Virus record (IMG/VR): IMGVR_UViG_3300030002_000043
Coordinates: 1-39,671 of that record
Length of the DNA: 39,671 bases
Strand: one strand, 5' to 3'
Source of the DNA: a virus
Positions 8,152-14,747 of this stretch are shown piece after piece. Position numbers and translations under genes: made by a program. Position 1 is the stretch's first letter. Each line of letters opens with the position of its first letter. The notes under the pieces were generated by a model that did no database searches, was not told where the DNA came from, and saw nothing but the letters and a program-made list of their open reading frames with translations.

Positions 8152-8873
8152 TCGGCGCAGGCCTCGTGGATCTCAGTGCGGAGCTGGGAGAGGCGGTTCC
8201 GGACGGTGGTCTCGGAGACCCCGAACTGCTCGGCGAGAGAGTCGACCATCGGCTTGCCGTAGAGATTGGCGTGCACCAGCGTGGCCTCGAAGAGATCCGT
8301 CAGGGGGCAGCGTTCCTTGGTCTTGGCCATCTGCCGGAGATGGGACCTGACGGTGTTGATCAGGTCGGTGGTTTCGAGGTCGTCGTAGGTGTCCACCAAG
8401 GAGGGCCCGTTGAGTTCCATCCACGTCACTTCGGAACACGAACCAATGTTTGCACACACGAGGGCGTCGGCGGAGATAGCGCTGCGCTGCTTGTTGATCT
8501 GCTGGCGGTCCCTGTAGTGGCGGACGTAGATCTTCACGAAGCCGGACAGGAAGGTCCGGAAGACGGCCTTGCGGGTGACGCCGTTGTAGTGGGAGGTGAA
8601 GGTGGGGTCGAAGTCGGACAGCACGTCGTTCTCAAAGAACTTGGAGAGGATGGACATGGTCACGTCCTCCACGTTCTGATCGTCGATGCCGGACTTGAAG
8701 ACGAGGGTGGAGACGTAGGCGTAGTAGTGGTCGAACAGCTCGGTGTAGGTGGTGGGGACGAAGTCGGGATACTTCGATGGCTCACGAGTGCCGGTGAGGA
8801 GTCCACCCCCGAAGATCACCCTGTTGTCGATGAACGTGTAAGCGACCCGGGGAGTGAGGGACGTTCTGAGCAC
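8148..8873 (-). CDS. ECF-like RNA polymerase sigma factor
   Basis: 241 residues. A region 2-like segment (DDQNVEDVTMSILSKFFEND, then AVFRTFLSGFVKIYVRHYRD) is followed by a variable linker and a clear region 4 helix-turn-helix near the C-terminus (DSLAEQFGVSETTVRNRLSQ). I chose GTG at 8873 because AGGAGG ends 5 bases before it. The ATG at 8888 has no ribosome binding site and would place that AGGAGG inside the gene. It should direct host RNA polymerase to phage promoters. It has a long structured leader (about 8899-9005) and is coupled to the clamp loader gene. A FliA-type sigma is encoded separately at 14017-14742. Confidence 0.8.
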   Translation of the reverse strand: MLRTSLTPRVAYTFIDNRVIFGGGLLTGTREPSKYPDFVPTTYTELFDHYYAYVSTLVFKSGIDDQNVEDVTMSILSKFFENDVLSDFDPTFTSHYNGVTRKAVFRTFLSGFVKIYVRHYRDRQQINKQRSAISADALVCANIGSCSEVTWMELNGPSLVDTYDDLETTDLINTVRSHLRQMAKTKERCPLTDLFEATLVHANLYGKPMVDSLAEQFGVSETTVRNRLSQLRTEIHEACAE

Positions 8874-8898
8874 AAGATCCTCCTGCATTGACCGAATG

Positions 8899-8973
8899 GT
8901 TGACCGCTAGTTCCCCTGAAACGTCGAACGACGGGCCCCGGTGAAGGAACCCGTCGTTCGCTAAGCGGTCAAC
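8899..8973 (-). ncRNA. Nested inverted repeat in the leader of the ECF-like sigma gene
   Basis: The outer arms, 8899-8908 and 8964-8973, are perfect 10-bp complements (GTTGACCGCT/AGCGGTCAAC). The inner arms, 8925-8935 and 8950-8960, are perfect 11-bp complements (CGAACGACGGG/CCCGTCGTTCG) around a 14-base loop. A GTTCC stretch in the interior bulge could also pair with GGAAC at the loop edge, giving a possible pseudoknot. It lies between a candidate promoter (9017-9046) and the sigma start, so it probably acts as a structured 5' leader. There is no U-tract, so it is not a standard terminator. Exact function unknown. Confidence 0.6.
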
Positions 8974-8985
8974 TTAGGCAGGAGG

Positions 8986-9005
8986 TGGAGGGCGTGAGCC
9001 CTCCA
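8986..9005. other. Perfect 8-bp hairpin
   Basis: TGGAGGGC-GTGA-GCCCTCCA, with a four-base loop, next to the nested inverted repeat. Read from the plus strand the loop is a GNRA-type tetraloop. It is likely part of the structured leader of the sigma gene. The 8874-9107 gap holds no convincing protein gene. Confidence 0.6.
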
Positions 9006-9016
9006 GCTGCGGTGCA

Positions 9017-9046
9017 AGTGTATCTGATCAACCGACGTAGTCGCAA
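9017..9046 (-). promoter_or_regulatory. Candidate sigma-70-type promoter for the ECF-like sigma operon
   Basis: On the minus strand, TTGCGA (9041-9046) and TACACT (9017-9022) are separated by 18 bases. Transcription would start near 9010 and give a leader of about 135 bases containing both hairpins. Judged by eye only. Confidence 0.35.
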
Positions 9047-9107
9047 CGGGAGAGAAGCTAGGAATGACCCTAGTCCGGACGGGTGTCATATGCAACTATC
9101 AGCACGA

Positions 9108-9338
9108 TTACTGCCTTGAAGATTCCAGTTCATCCTGTAGCTCGGAGAGAGCTACCACATAGCTGGGTTTGGTGCCAATGCGACACACCGTCTTCCAGCC
9201 CCCTGCCTTGCCTTCGTGAGCCAGCCGGGCTCGGCGATAGGCGTGCTGCCGGGAGATGCCCAAGATCTCTGCGGCCTCGGTGAGGTTGACCCACCCGGAC
9301 AGCTGAGGGAGGTTGCCCAGCTTCTCTCCCGTGCTCAT
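9108..9338 (-). CDS. Small helix-turn-helix DNA-binding protein (excisionase/AlpA-like)
   Basis: 76 residues. The central segment (NLTEAAEILGISRQHAYRRA) is a clear helix-turn-helix of the MerR/excisionase type, followed by a short basic wing (GGWKTVCRIGTKPSYVV). No catalytic domain is present. The ATG at 9338 overlaps the primase-like gene stop as the reverse of the usual order: this gene lies downstream of it (ATGA at 9335-9338). It could be a transcription regulator or recombination directionality factor. It is one candidate to bind the dispersed palindrome, but this is speculation. The gene ends just before the structured leader of the sigma factor. Confidence 0.78.
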   Translation of the reverse strand: MSTGEKLGNLPQLSGWVNLTEAAEILGISRQHAYRRARLAHEGKAGGWKTVCRIGTKPSYVVALSELQDELESSRQ

Positions 9339-9898
9339 GCCGTTGCCTTCATCGTTGCCTTCATGACCTTCTTGGTGACGTCCAACCAGTTCGTGGCGTC
9401 GTCATCGGTGTGGACCTTGCGCAGGAGATCAAGGCACTGGGCGAGCTTGTGGGAGACCAGCTCATCGAACTGCCGTTCCTCCCAGTTGGGAACCATTCTG
9501 GAGCACGCGACCTTGAGGGCTTCGGCCAAGTCCGCCGTGTTGACCACCGGCTTCTCCGACATCAGCGCATCCCACTGGTCCTGATAGTTCGGGGCGACGT
9601 AGCCGGTCTCCTCCAGCAGGGCTTCCGCCGCTGCCTCCTCGGGGATGTCCCGCTTGGTGGAGATGAGCTTGACCGGGTCGAAGTAGCCACACCCGGCGAA
9701 GCAGAAGGCGCTGTTGGATTCGGTGTAGATCCGCATCGACTTCGACATGCCGCCGTCTTGGTGGAAGATCTCACCGAAGGGGCAGTAGACCTTCATCGAG
9801 GCGGCGGCGTAGTCGCTGACGTTCATCCCGATCATGTTGCACGCTGCGGTGATCGAGACCCGTTCGTTGGCAGTCTTGAGCAGCTCAGCTCGTTCCAC
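9335..9898 (-). CDS. DNA primase-like zinc-binding protein
   Basis: 187 residues from GTG at 9898, with GAGGAAG upstream. The region VYCPFGEIFHQDGGMSKSM then NSAFCFAGCGYFDP has the C-H-C-C layout of the CHC2-type zinc ribbon of DnaG primases, with the aromatic SAFCFAGCG strand typical of that fold. No TOPRIM catalytic domain is present, so this would be only the template-recognition module, with catalysis by another protein outside the window or by the host. It overlaps the upstream gene by 14 bases and is coupled to the HTH gene downstream. Confidence in the zinc ribbon is higher than in the primase role. Confidence 0.68.
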   Translation of the reverse strand: MERAELLKTANERVSITAACNMIGMNVSDYAAASMKVYCPFGEIFHQDGGMSKSMRIYTESNSAFCFAGCGYFDPVKLISTKRDIPEEAAAEALLEETGYVAPNYQDQWDALMSEKPVVNTADLAEALKVACSRMVPNWEERQFDELVSHKLAQCLDLLRKVHTDDDATNWLDVTKKVMKATMKATA

Positions 9899-10169
9899 GA
9901 CTGCGCTTCCTCAGCTTGAAGAACATCCCGTACGAGTAGTGGGTGTTCTCGGCATCGGTCTTGGCGATCCCGGGCCTGCGGACGAAGGTGCCTCCCCGGC
10001 GCAGGGACCACCAGAAGTTGCCCTGCTCGATCACGGAACAGAGTCTCAGGCTCCAGAGAAGCCACATCATCTTGGTCCGGCTTACGGGGACGTCGATGTA
10101 GAGATGCCCATGACCCTCAGTGGTACTAGGCACGAGCGACATCTGCTCGGTCATTTCGATGTAAATCAT
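9885..10169 (-). CDS. Hypothetical protein downstream of the HNH gene
   Basis: 94 residues, not recognised. The ATG at 10169 follows AGAGGTG at good spacing and was preferred over Met6 and Met10. The product is basic and tryptophan-rich in the middle (MMWLLWSLRLCSV, then WWSLRRGGTFVRRPG), with no clear membrane helix. Its first 44 bases overlap the 3' end of the HNH endonuclease gene, suggesting that the nuclease was inserted next to it. The function is unknown; its neighbours are replication genes. Confidence 0.65.
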   Translation of the reverse strand: MIYIEMTEQMSLVPSTTEGHGHLYIDVPVSRTKMMWLLWSLRLCSVIEQGNFWWSLRRGGTFVRRPGIAKTDAENTHYSYGMFFKLRKRSRGTS

Positions 10170-10785
10170 GAATCACCTCTTCCTCATAGAGATCCAAGAT
10201 CTCCCTAGCCCACATGACTTTGTCGATGATCCGCTGGCCGGGGGGCTGCTGTGACGACCAGAGTTCCAAGTTTTCGATTCGATTGTCTGACTTCTGTCCG
10301 TTGAGATGGTGGACATTCTCTGGATCCCTGAGGGGCCTCCCGAGGTGCAGTTCCATGACTTCCCGGTGCTCCCAGACGTACTGGTACTTCCGGCGTGCGA
10401 CCCACACCATCCGGTACACGTAGCCCTCATCGGACAACCTCCAGACCGTGCCGTCAGGAGACACTTTGAAGGTCCGATCCTCAGTCCGACTCTCTGCCTC
10501 ACCCGGCTCCCCGGAGGCCCGTATCCGTGAACGGTGTCTTGTGCAGAAATCACCACGGTATTTCGGGCGGTCGCATCCCACGACACGACAGGCTGTTCGG
10601 TGTACCTCACACCGCAGAACCCGGCCCTGTCGGTACTCAACGGGAGAGTCACACTCAGGGAAGTTGCAAAATCTCTGGGGGCGTTTCTTCCTGTTGAACT
10701 CACGCATGTAGTGGCCATGGCACCAGCCATTAGCTCGGACTGGATTCGGACACCCGGGCTCCAAACAACCTTCTCCACAGCTCAT
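10126..10785 (-). CDS. HNH homing endonuclease with three N-terminal zinc-finger-like motifs
   Basis: 219 residues. The C-terminal half holds an HNH motif of the phage homing type (VWEHREVMELHLGRPLRDPE, then NVHHLNGQKSDNRIENLELW), with catalytic His at 159/160 and conserved Asn residues. The N-terminal 90 residues contain three repeated C-x3-C...C-x2-H units beginning near 7, 40 and 66, which look like small zinc fingers for DNA recognition. The gene overlaps its upstream neighbour by 56 bases and its downstream neighbour by 44 bases, as expected for an inserted mobile gene. ATG at 10785 has no obvious ribosome binding site. Confidence 0.85.
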   Translation of the reverse strand: MSCGEGCLEPGCPNPVRANGWCHGHYMREFNRKKRPQRFCNFPECDSPVEYRQGRVLRCEVHRTACRVVGCDRPKYRGDFCTRHRSRIRASGEPGEAESRTEDRTFKVSPDGTVWRLSDEGYVYRMVWVARRKYQYVWEHREVMELHLGRPLRDPENVHHLNGQKSDNRIENLELWSSQQPPGQRIIDKVMWAREILDLYEEEVIHDLHRNDRADVARA

Positions 10786-11086
10786 GCACCAAAAGTACCC
10801 CTACCTTGGTCCGTAGCCTAATACAGGAGTTGGGGTCTAACTGTTGGGGAACGGTGATGGCAAGGTAACGACGACCGTCGGAGCCGGAGATCACAGTGAA
10901 AGGGAAGTCGAGGTCGATGATCGGGGCGTGCAGGTCGGAGCCCAGCAGGTAGGACGACACCAGCTCACCGTCGGGGTCGATCTGCCGGTCTGCGGCCATG
11001 TCGTACCGGAGCAGGGAGAGGATCATCGGCTCGTCGACCACATTCAGCAGGTCGGCGTGCCAGTTGACCCTCTCCACGTCACGCAT
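10730..11086 (-). CDS. Hypothetical protein upstream of the HNH gene
   Basis: 118 residues, not recognised. The ATG at 11086 lies inside the last codons of the small membrane protein gene, an 8-base overlap. The product appears to be a small alpha/beta protein (APIIDLDFPFTVISGSDGRR, then YLAITVPQQLDPNSCIR) without Cys pairs or membrane segments. Its 3' end overlaps the HNH gene by 56 bases; the last residues (FGARVSESSPS) could be sequence acquired on insertion. I considered whether it and 9885-10169 are halves of one interrupted gene, but saw nothing that proves this. Confidence 0.65.
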   Translation of the reverse strand: MRDVERVNWHADLLNVVDEPMILSLLRYDMAADRQIDPDGELVSSYLLGSDLHAPIIDLDFPFTVISGSDGRRYLAITVPQQLDPNSCIRLRTKVGVLLVHELWRRLFGARVSESSPS

Positions 11087-11207
11087 CCAGTCTCCAGATC
11101 TTCTTGGCCAACCACGTGACCGGCATGACGATGAGGAGGTAGCTCATCCAGTAGAGGATGCTGAAGAAGGCCTCAAGGCCCCCCTCACCGTTGTCGTATT
11201 CGTCCAT
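11079..11207 (-). CDS. Very small membrane protein
   Basis: 42 residues from ATG at 11207: an acidic N-terminus (MDEYDNGEGG), one hydrophobic helix (FFSILYWMSYLLIVMPVTWL) and a short basic tail (AKKIWRLDA). The layout suggests a single-pass membrane protein with the basic end inside. The stop overlaps the next gene by 8 bases. A 17-bp repeat identical to one before the other small membrane protein gene (5368-5577) ends one base before its start codon. The function is unknown; a phage membrane-targeted effector is a guess. Confidence 0.6.
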   Translation of the reverse strand: MDEYDNGEGGLEAFFSILYWMSYLLIVMPVTWLAKKIWRLDA

Positions 11208-11208
11208 A

Positions 11209-11225
11209 CCTGTTGATACGCCTCA
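11209..11225. repeat. 17-bp direct repeat, copy 2
   Basis: Identical to 5609-5625. It lies between the thyA stop (11232-11234) and the start of a 42-residue membrane protein at 11207. On the minus strand, GTATCA sits 6 bases before the ATG, so it could be the -10 of a leaderless transcript. Confidence 0.8.
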
Positions 11226-11231
11226 GGAACC

Positions 11232-12026
11232 TCAGACCGCGATTGGGGCCTTGATCCCCGGCTCGGGGTCATAGTCGAGGATCTCGATGTCGGCGAGGGT
11301 GAACTTGCCGATCTCCCGGACGTTGGGGTTGAGGTGGAGGATCGGCAGCTTCCTCGGGGTCCGGGACAGCTGGAGCTTCACCTGCTCGAAGTGGTTGGAG
11401 TAGATGTGGGTGTCCCCCAGCACGTGGATGAACTCCCCGACCTCCAGCCCAACGCACTGGGCCACCATGTGGGTGAGCAGGGCGTAGCTGGCGATGTTGA
11501 ACGGAACCCCGAGGAAGGTGTCGGCGGAGCGCTGGTACATCTGGCAGGAGAGCTTGTTGTTGGCCACGAAGAACTGGAACAGCAGGTGGCACGGCGGCAG
11601 GGCCATGTCCGGGACCTCAGCGGGGTTCCACGCCGTGACGATGTGGCGGCGACCATTGGGGTTGGTCCTCAGCCCGTCGATCACCTGAGCGATCTGGTCG
11701 ATGGTGCCACCCTTGCCGTTGGGCCACGAGCGCCACTGGGAGCCGTACACAGGACCGAGGTCACCATCGACGTCAGCCCACTGGTCCCAGATGTGGACGC
11801 CGTCGGCCTGAAGGCTGCGGACGTTGGTCTCACCCCGCAGGAACCACAGCAGCTCGGCGATGATGCCCTTGGTGAAGAGCTTCTTGGTGGTCAGCAGGGG
11901 GAAGCCGTCGGCGAGGTCGAAGCGCATCTGGTAGCCGAACACCCCACGGGTACCGGTGCCGGTCCTGTCGCCACGATCCACTCCGGTGGTCATGATGTGG
12001 TCGAGCAGGTCGAGGTACTGCTGCAT
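11232..12026 (-). CDS. thyA: Thymidylate synthase
   Basis: 264 residues, the same length as the Escherichia coli enzyme. It converts dUMP to dTMP using methylene-tetrahydrofolate. Visible signatures are [19 protein letters not shown] near the N-terminus, [10 protein letters not shown], the catalytic loop ALPPCH with Cys146, [20 protein letters not shown] and GDTHIYSNH. It starts at ATG 12026 behind AAGGAG. The 37-base gap separating it from the dnaB stop contains one intergenic copy of the dispersed palindrome immediately before the ribosome binding site. It supplies nucleotides for phage DNA replication. Confidence 0.98.
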   Translation of the reverse strand: MQQYLDLLDHIMTTGVDRGDRTGTGTRGVFGYQMRFDLADGFPLLTTKKLFTKGIIAELLWFLRGETNVRSLQADGVHIWDQWADVDGDLGPVYGSQWRSWPNGKGGTIDQIAQVIDGLRTNPNGRRHIVTAWNPAEVPDMALPPCHLLFQFFVANNKLSCQMYQRSADTFLGVPFNIASYALLTHMVAQCVGLEVGEFIHVLGDTHIYSNHFEQVKLQLSRTPRKLPILHLNPNVREIGKFTLADIEILDYDPEPGIKAPIAV

Positions 12027-12037
12027 TGGATCTCCTT

Positions 12038-12049
12038 GTTTCGTGAAAG
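12038..12049. promoter_or_regulatory. Dispersed palindrome before thyA (intergenic)
   Basis: GTTTCGTGAAAG on the plus strand. On the minus strand the site is followed directly by CAA and the ribosome binding site AAGGAG of thyA, so bound protein could control thyA expression. Confidence 0.6.
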
Positions 12050-12063
12050 ACGTGTGGACCTGC

Positions 12064-13530
12064 TCAGGCGATCAGGCTTTCCATGGTGCCGTCGGTGGAG
12101 TAGGAGAGACCTCCCCCGTTGATTGCCCCCATCATCCGCTTGCTGCGGAAGTGACAGGTGGCGTAGTCGACCTCGACGATCATGCCGTTGGCCGTCTCGC
12201 CGTCCCGGTTCTTCAGGATCTGGAAGACGACGTCGGCGTGCCGGTCGCTGTTGTCCGAGGGGGCCAGCAGGCTGATGATCACGTCGGAGGAGTTGGTCGC
12301 CTCCGCCGTTTCAGACAGCGCGGCGGACGTGTACTGCCCGAGGTTCTCTGCGGCCTCCCTAGCAGCTCTGGAGACCTGCCACGGGGATACGAAGGCCACT
12401 CCCCGCCCGTTGTCGAAGGCGACCGAGAGGAGCTTGGCGTTCTTCAGCACCTCGGCGTACTCCTCCCGGGCTGTGAGCCTGCGGCGCTCGGCGATCAGCA
12501 GCGCGAGGTAGTCAGCGATCACCAGCTTGATGTTGAACTTCCGCTGGATCCGCAGCAGCCTCTGCTCGATGCTGGCGATGCCTGCCGCACGGGGGACCTG
12601 AGCGATGTAGATCTTGCCGTAGGCCGGGTTCTTGGCGAGGTCGTCGATCACCCGGGGCAGGATGACCTCCTGCTCCTCAGGTAAGGTGCCCGCCTTCAAG
12701 TCCCGGGTGTTAAGGCCCTCGGGTGTCTCGAAGATCGGCAGCTTGGAGTGGCGGGCGATGAGCTTGCGACGGATCTGGGGACGCAAGGTCTCGGTGGTCA
12801 GGAAGACCACGTTCTGTCCCTGCTCCACGGCAGCACTCCATGCCAGCTGGACGCACAGGGAGGACTTGCCGTCGCTGGAGTAGCCCGCGAGCAGTGTCAG
12901 CTCTCCCGGCTGGAGCCCACCGATCTTGCGGTCCAACTCTTCGATGCCGAACCCGATGCCAGTGGAGACTCCCTTGAGCCGGGCGTTCTTCCGGTCGGTG
13001 TAGTCGTTCTTCATCTCCATGGCCTCGTCGGCGAGGTCACCCTCGGGGGCGTCCTGCCGGACAAGCTCACGATCTATTTCCTGAAACGCCTCAAGGAGAC
13101 GTGCACGAGCATCGTGGTGGCCCTGATAGGTCTGGTTGTCGATGGTCTTGCCCCTGCGCAGGATCTCCATGGCCTCGGCCAGAGCCTCGCCGGTCGTCTT
13201 GTCGGCAGCCTGCTCACGCAGCTGCTGGACCGACCACGCGAACTCAGAATCTTCAGTGGTGGTCTCCGCGAGCAGCTGGTAGGTCTCGATGAACAGCTGG
13301 GCCTTGCCGGGCTCCACACGCCCACGCAGGTTGTCGTCGAGGTACTTCAGGGGCATGACCGCGCCCCCGGTGTAGTCGGAGAACCGCTGGAGCATGGTGA
13401 AGAGGTCGGCGTGGACCTTCTCCGGGAAGTGCAGGGGAGTCAGGTGCTGGACAGCCTTCTCCAGCAGGTCGCGCCTCCCAGCCAAGATGGCCGAGAGGAC
13501 GATCTGGGAGTGTTCACTCGCAGATGCCAA
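12064..13530 (-). CDS. DnaB-like replicative DNA helicase
   Basis: 488 residues from TTG at 13530 ([20 protein letters not shown]), with GGAGAG just upstream. The longer reading frame before it overlaps another gene and looks unlike a helicase. A DnaB-like N-terminal helical domain is followed by the RecA-type motor. Walker A is GYSSDGKSS at about 216-224, after the typical [20 protein letters not shown]. The walker B region is [12 protein letters not shown]. It should unwind DNA at the fork. It overlaps the preceding small gene by 17 bases. A dispersed palindrome lies at 13076-13087. Confidence 0.92.
   Translation of the reverse strand: MASASEHSQIVLSAILAGRRDLLEKAVQHLTPLHFPEKVHADLFTMLQRFSDYTGGAVMPLKYLDDNLRGRVEPGKAQLFIETYQLLAETTTEDSEFAWSVQQLREQAADKTTGEALAEAMEILRRGKTIDNQTYQGHHDARARLLEAFQEIDRELVRQDAPEGDLADEAMEMKNDYTDRKNARLKGVSTGIGFGIEELDRKIGGLQPGELTLLAGYSSDGKSSLCVQLAWSAAVEQGQNVVFLTTETLRPQIRRKLIARHSKLPIFETPEGLNTRDLKAGTLPEEQEVILPRVIDDLAKNPAYGKIYIAQVPRAAGIASIEQRLLRIQRKFNIKLVIADYLALLIAERRRLTAREEYAEVLKNAKLLSVAFDNGRGVAFVSPWQVSRAAREAAENLGQYTSAALSETAEATNSSDVIISLLAPSDNSDRHADVVFQILKNRDGETANGMIVEVDYATCHFRSKRMMGAINGGGLSYSTDGTMESLIA
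13076..13087. promoter_or_regulatory. Dispersed palindrome ATTTCCTGAAAC (intragenic)
   Basis: An exact TTTCNNGAAA copy inside the DnaB-like gene, coding F-Q-E-I with the rare codons TTT, GAA and ATA. Confidence 0.55.
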
Positions 13531-13762
13531 CGGACTCTCCGAGCGTGAAGGCGCGCATGGGTTCGTCGGTGGTGCCCAGCATGATCTCTCCGGAGGAGAA
13601 CTCAATCCGGTACAGCGGGCCGACCTTCTTTGCGAGCACGACCAGTCCCTTGTCCTGCACAATGTCGTCGACAGACAGGAAGCGGGCCTTGGTCTGCACC
13701 CAGCGCCTGCCGGTGTGGTTGATCTCCACGGAGGGCCGGGAGAAGGGCTTGGGGATGCTCAC
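13514..13762 (-). CDS. Hypothetical 82-residue protein
   Basis: Not recognised. GTG at 13762 is preceded by AGGAG. The sequence looks like a small beta-rich fold (WVQTKARFLSVDDIVQDKGL, then YRIEFSSGEIMLGTTDEPMR) with no cysteine pairs or membrane helix. It lies between a 64-residue gene and dnaB, and its end overlaps the dnaB start by 17 bases, so co-translation with the helicase is likely. Its function is unknown. Confidence 0.65.
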   Translation of the reverse strand: MSIPKPFSRPSVEINHTGRRWVQTKARFLSVDDIVQDKGLVVLAKKVGPLYRIEFSSGEIMLGTTDEPMRAFTLGESVGICE

Positions 13763-13763
13763 G

Positions 13764-13958
13764 TCAGTTCTCCTCGGGCGCTGGCCCGGTCAGTGTGGAG
13801 TAGTCGAGCAGGCAAGCGCCGTACCCGAGGTCGAAGGCATCGTCGGGAGTCATGCCGGTCAGCTGCTTCCGGTTGGGGTCAGCCTTCATGGCTGTGTGCA
13901 GGGTGTGCATCTGGATGACGGCCTCATCAGGGGACAGGCCGAACAGGGGACTGGTCAT
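13764..13958 (-). CDS. Hypothetical 64-residue protein
   Basis: Not recognised. I chose ATG at 13958 because AAGGAG lies 4 bases upstream; the upstream extension runs antiparallel to nothing coherent and overlaps the sigma gene out of frame. The product is acidic and mostly helical (SPDEAVIQMHTLHTAMKADP, then MTPDDAFDLGYGACLLDY). The 58-base gap before it contains GGGCGTAGCAATAA, similar to the GGCGTAT element seen in other gaps. Confidence 0.65.
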   Translation of the reverse strand: MTSPLFGLSPDEAVIQMHTLHTAMKADPNRKQLTGMTPDDAFDLGYGACLLDYSTLTGPAPEEN

Positions 13959-14016
13959 GGGACTCCTTCTTGCTTCACTTATTGCTACGCCCGAGAAGGG
14001 CCGAAACGCACCTCGG

Positions 14017-14742
14017 TCAGGACTTCGCTGCCTGAACCATGGCGGTGTGGATGAGCAGGATCTGCTCTTGGTGGACGACCTTGACCCTCGACACGCTGGA
14101 GCCCAGCTCTGCGGCGATCTGGGGGAAGCTGTGGCCCATGTAGTACCGCAGGACGATGACCGACTTCTCGAAGGACGCCATGCCGTTGACAACCTCTACA
14201 GCGGCCTCCTGAAGCATGTGGGCGGCGACCGACCCTTCCGTACCACCCTGAGCTGCCGGGGCCGTGCTGCCTCGGTCAGCGTCTCCTGTGAGGTCATCCA
14301 GCGACACGGGGGGACACTCCACAGCGTGGACGATGGCACGGACCCGGGCGACGTCGATCCCGAGAACCTCAGCGGTCTCCTCCGCGCTTCTGCCGGGGGC
14401 CTGCTCCTGAATGTCCTTGTAGATGGTGCGCTGCCTGCGTGGGACGTGGTCCAGCTGGCGCATCCAGTCCTGAATGGCTCCCCCAATCCGGCGCTTGGCG
14501 TACTGGCCGAAGGTGAGGGAGACGGGGGGAAGCTCGATGTCCGGATTGTTCTCGGGGACGACGTCGGGCTTGTACCTCTGAGCTGCGGTCACCAGTCCCT
14601 GATAGGCGATGGCGACGATGTCGTCACGATCCACTTCCGATGCGACTCGTTTCCAGAAAGACATGGCGATGCTCTGGGCAAGGCCCACGTGTGTCTCCAC
14701 CAAGTCCTGCTGGGCCGGGGTGAGGGGGGTGTCTATGGACAT
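14017..14742 (-). CDS. FliA/WhiG-type RNA polymerase sigma factor
   Basis: 241 residues. Region 2 is very clear: VDRDDIVAIAYQGLVTAAQR, then FGQYAKRRIGGAIQDWMRQL and DHVPRRQR, the FliA/WhiG signature (about residues 38-105). A region 3 segment (APGRSAEETAEVLGIDVARV) follows, and a region 4 HTH near 190-232 (FEKSVIVLRYYMGHSFPQIA then ELGSSVSRVKVVHQEQ). It should direct host RNA polymerase to a distinct promoter class, probably for late genes, although the promoters are not identified. ATG at 14742 is 5 bases after the helicase stop. A dispersed palindrome lies inside it (14649-14660). Confidence 0.92.
   Translation of the reverse strand: MSIDTPLTPAQQDLVETHVGLAQSIAMSFWKRVASEVDRDDIVAIAYQGLVTAAQRYKPDVVPENNPDIELPPVSLTFGQYAKRRIGGAIQDWMRQLDHVPRRQRTIYKDIQEQAPGRSAEETAEVLGIDVARVRAIVHAVECPPVSLDDLTGDADRGSTAPAAQGGTEGSVAAHMLQEAAVEVVNGMASFEKSVIVLRYYMGHSFPQIAAELGSSVSRVKVVHQEQILLIHTAMVQAAKS
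14649..14660. promoter_or_regulatory. Dispersed palindrome GTTTCCAGAAAG (intragenic)
   Basis: An exact TTTCNNGAAA copy near the start of the FliA-type sigma gene, coding F-W-K-R. Confidence 0.55.
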
Positions 14743-14747
14743 GGGGT

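Noticed and set aside
8874-8888. ATG at 8888 as start of the ECF-like sigma factor
   Set aside because: No ribosome binding site precedes it, while AGGAGG lies between it and the GTG at 8873 with ideal spacing for the GTG.
8895-8976. Possible tRNA of about 75 bases ending in CCA (minus strand) in the sigma leader
   Set aside because: The ends can pair and CCA follows, but there is no T arm or anticodon arm. The inner 11-bp hairpin is incompatible with a tRNA.
8961-9089. 42-codon minus-strand frame (ATG at 9089) in the sigma leader
   Set aside because: No ribosome binding site, no recognisable sequence, and it covers the inverted repeats. The region is better explained as a structured leader.
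9885-11086. The genes on both sides of the HNH nuclease as two halves of one interrupted gene
   Set aside because: Each has a convincing own start, and the ends do not join into one recognisable protein. It would need an uninterrupted homologue to prove it.
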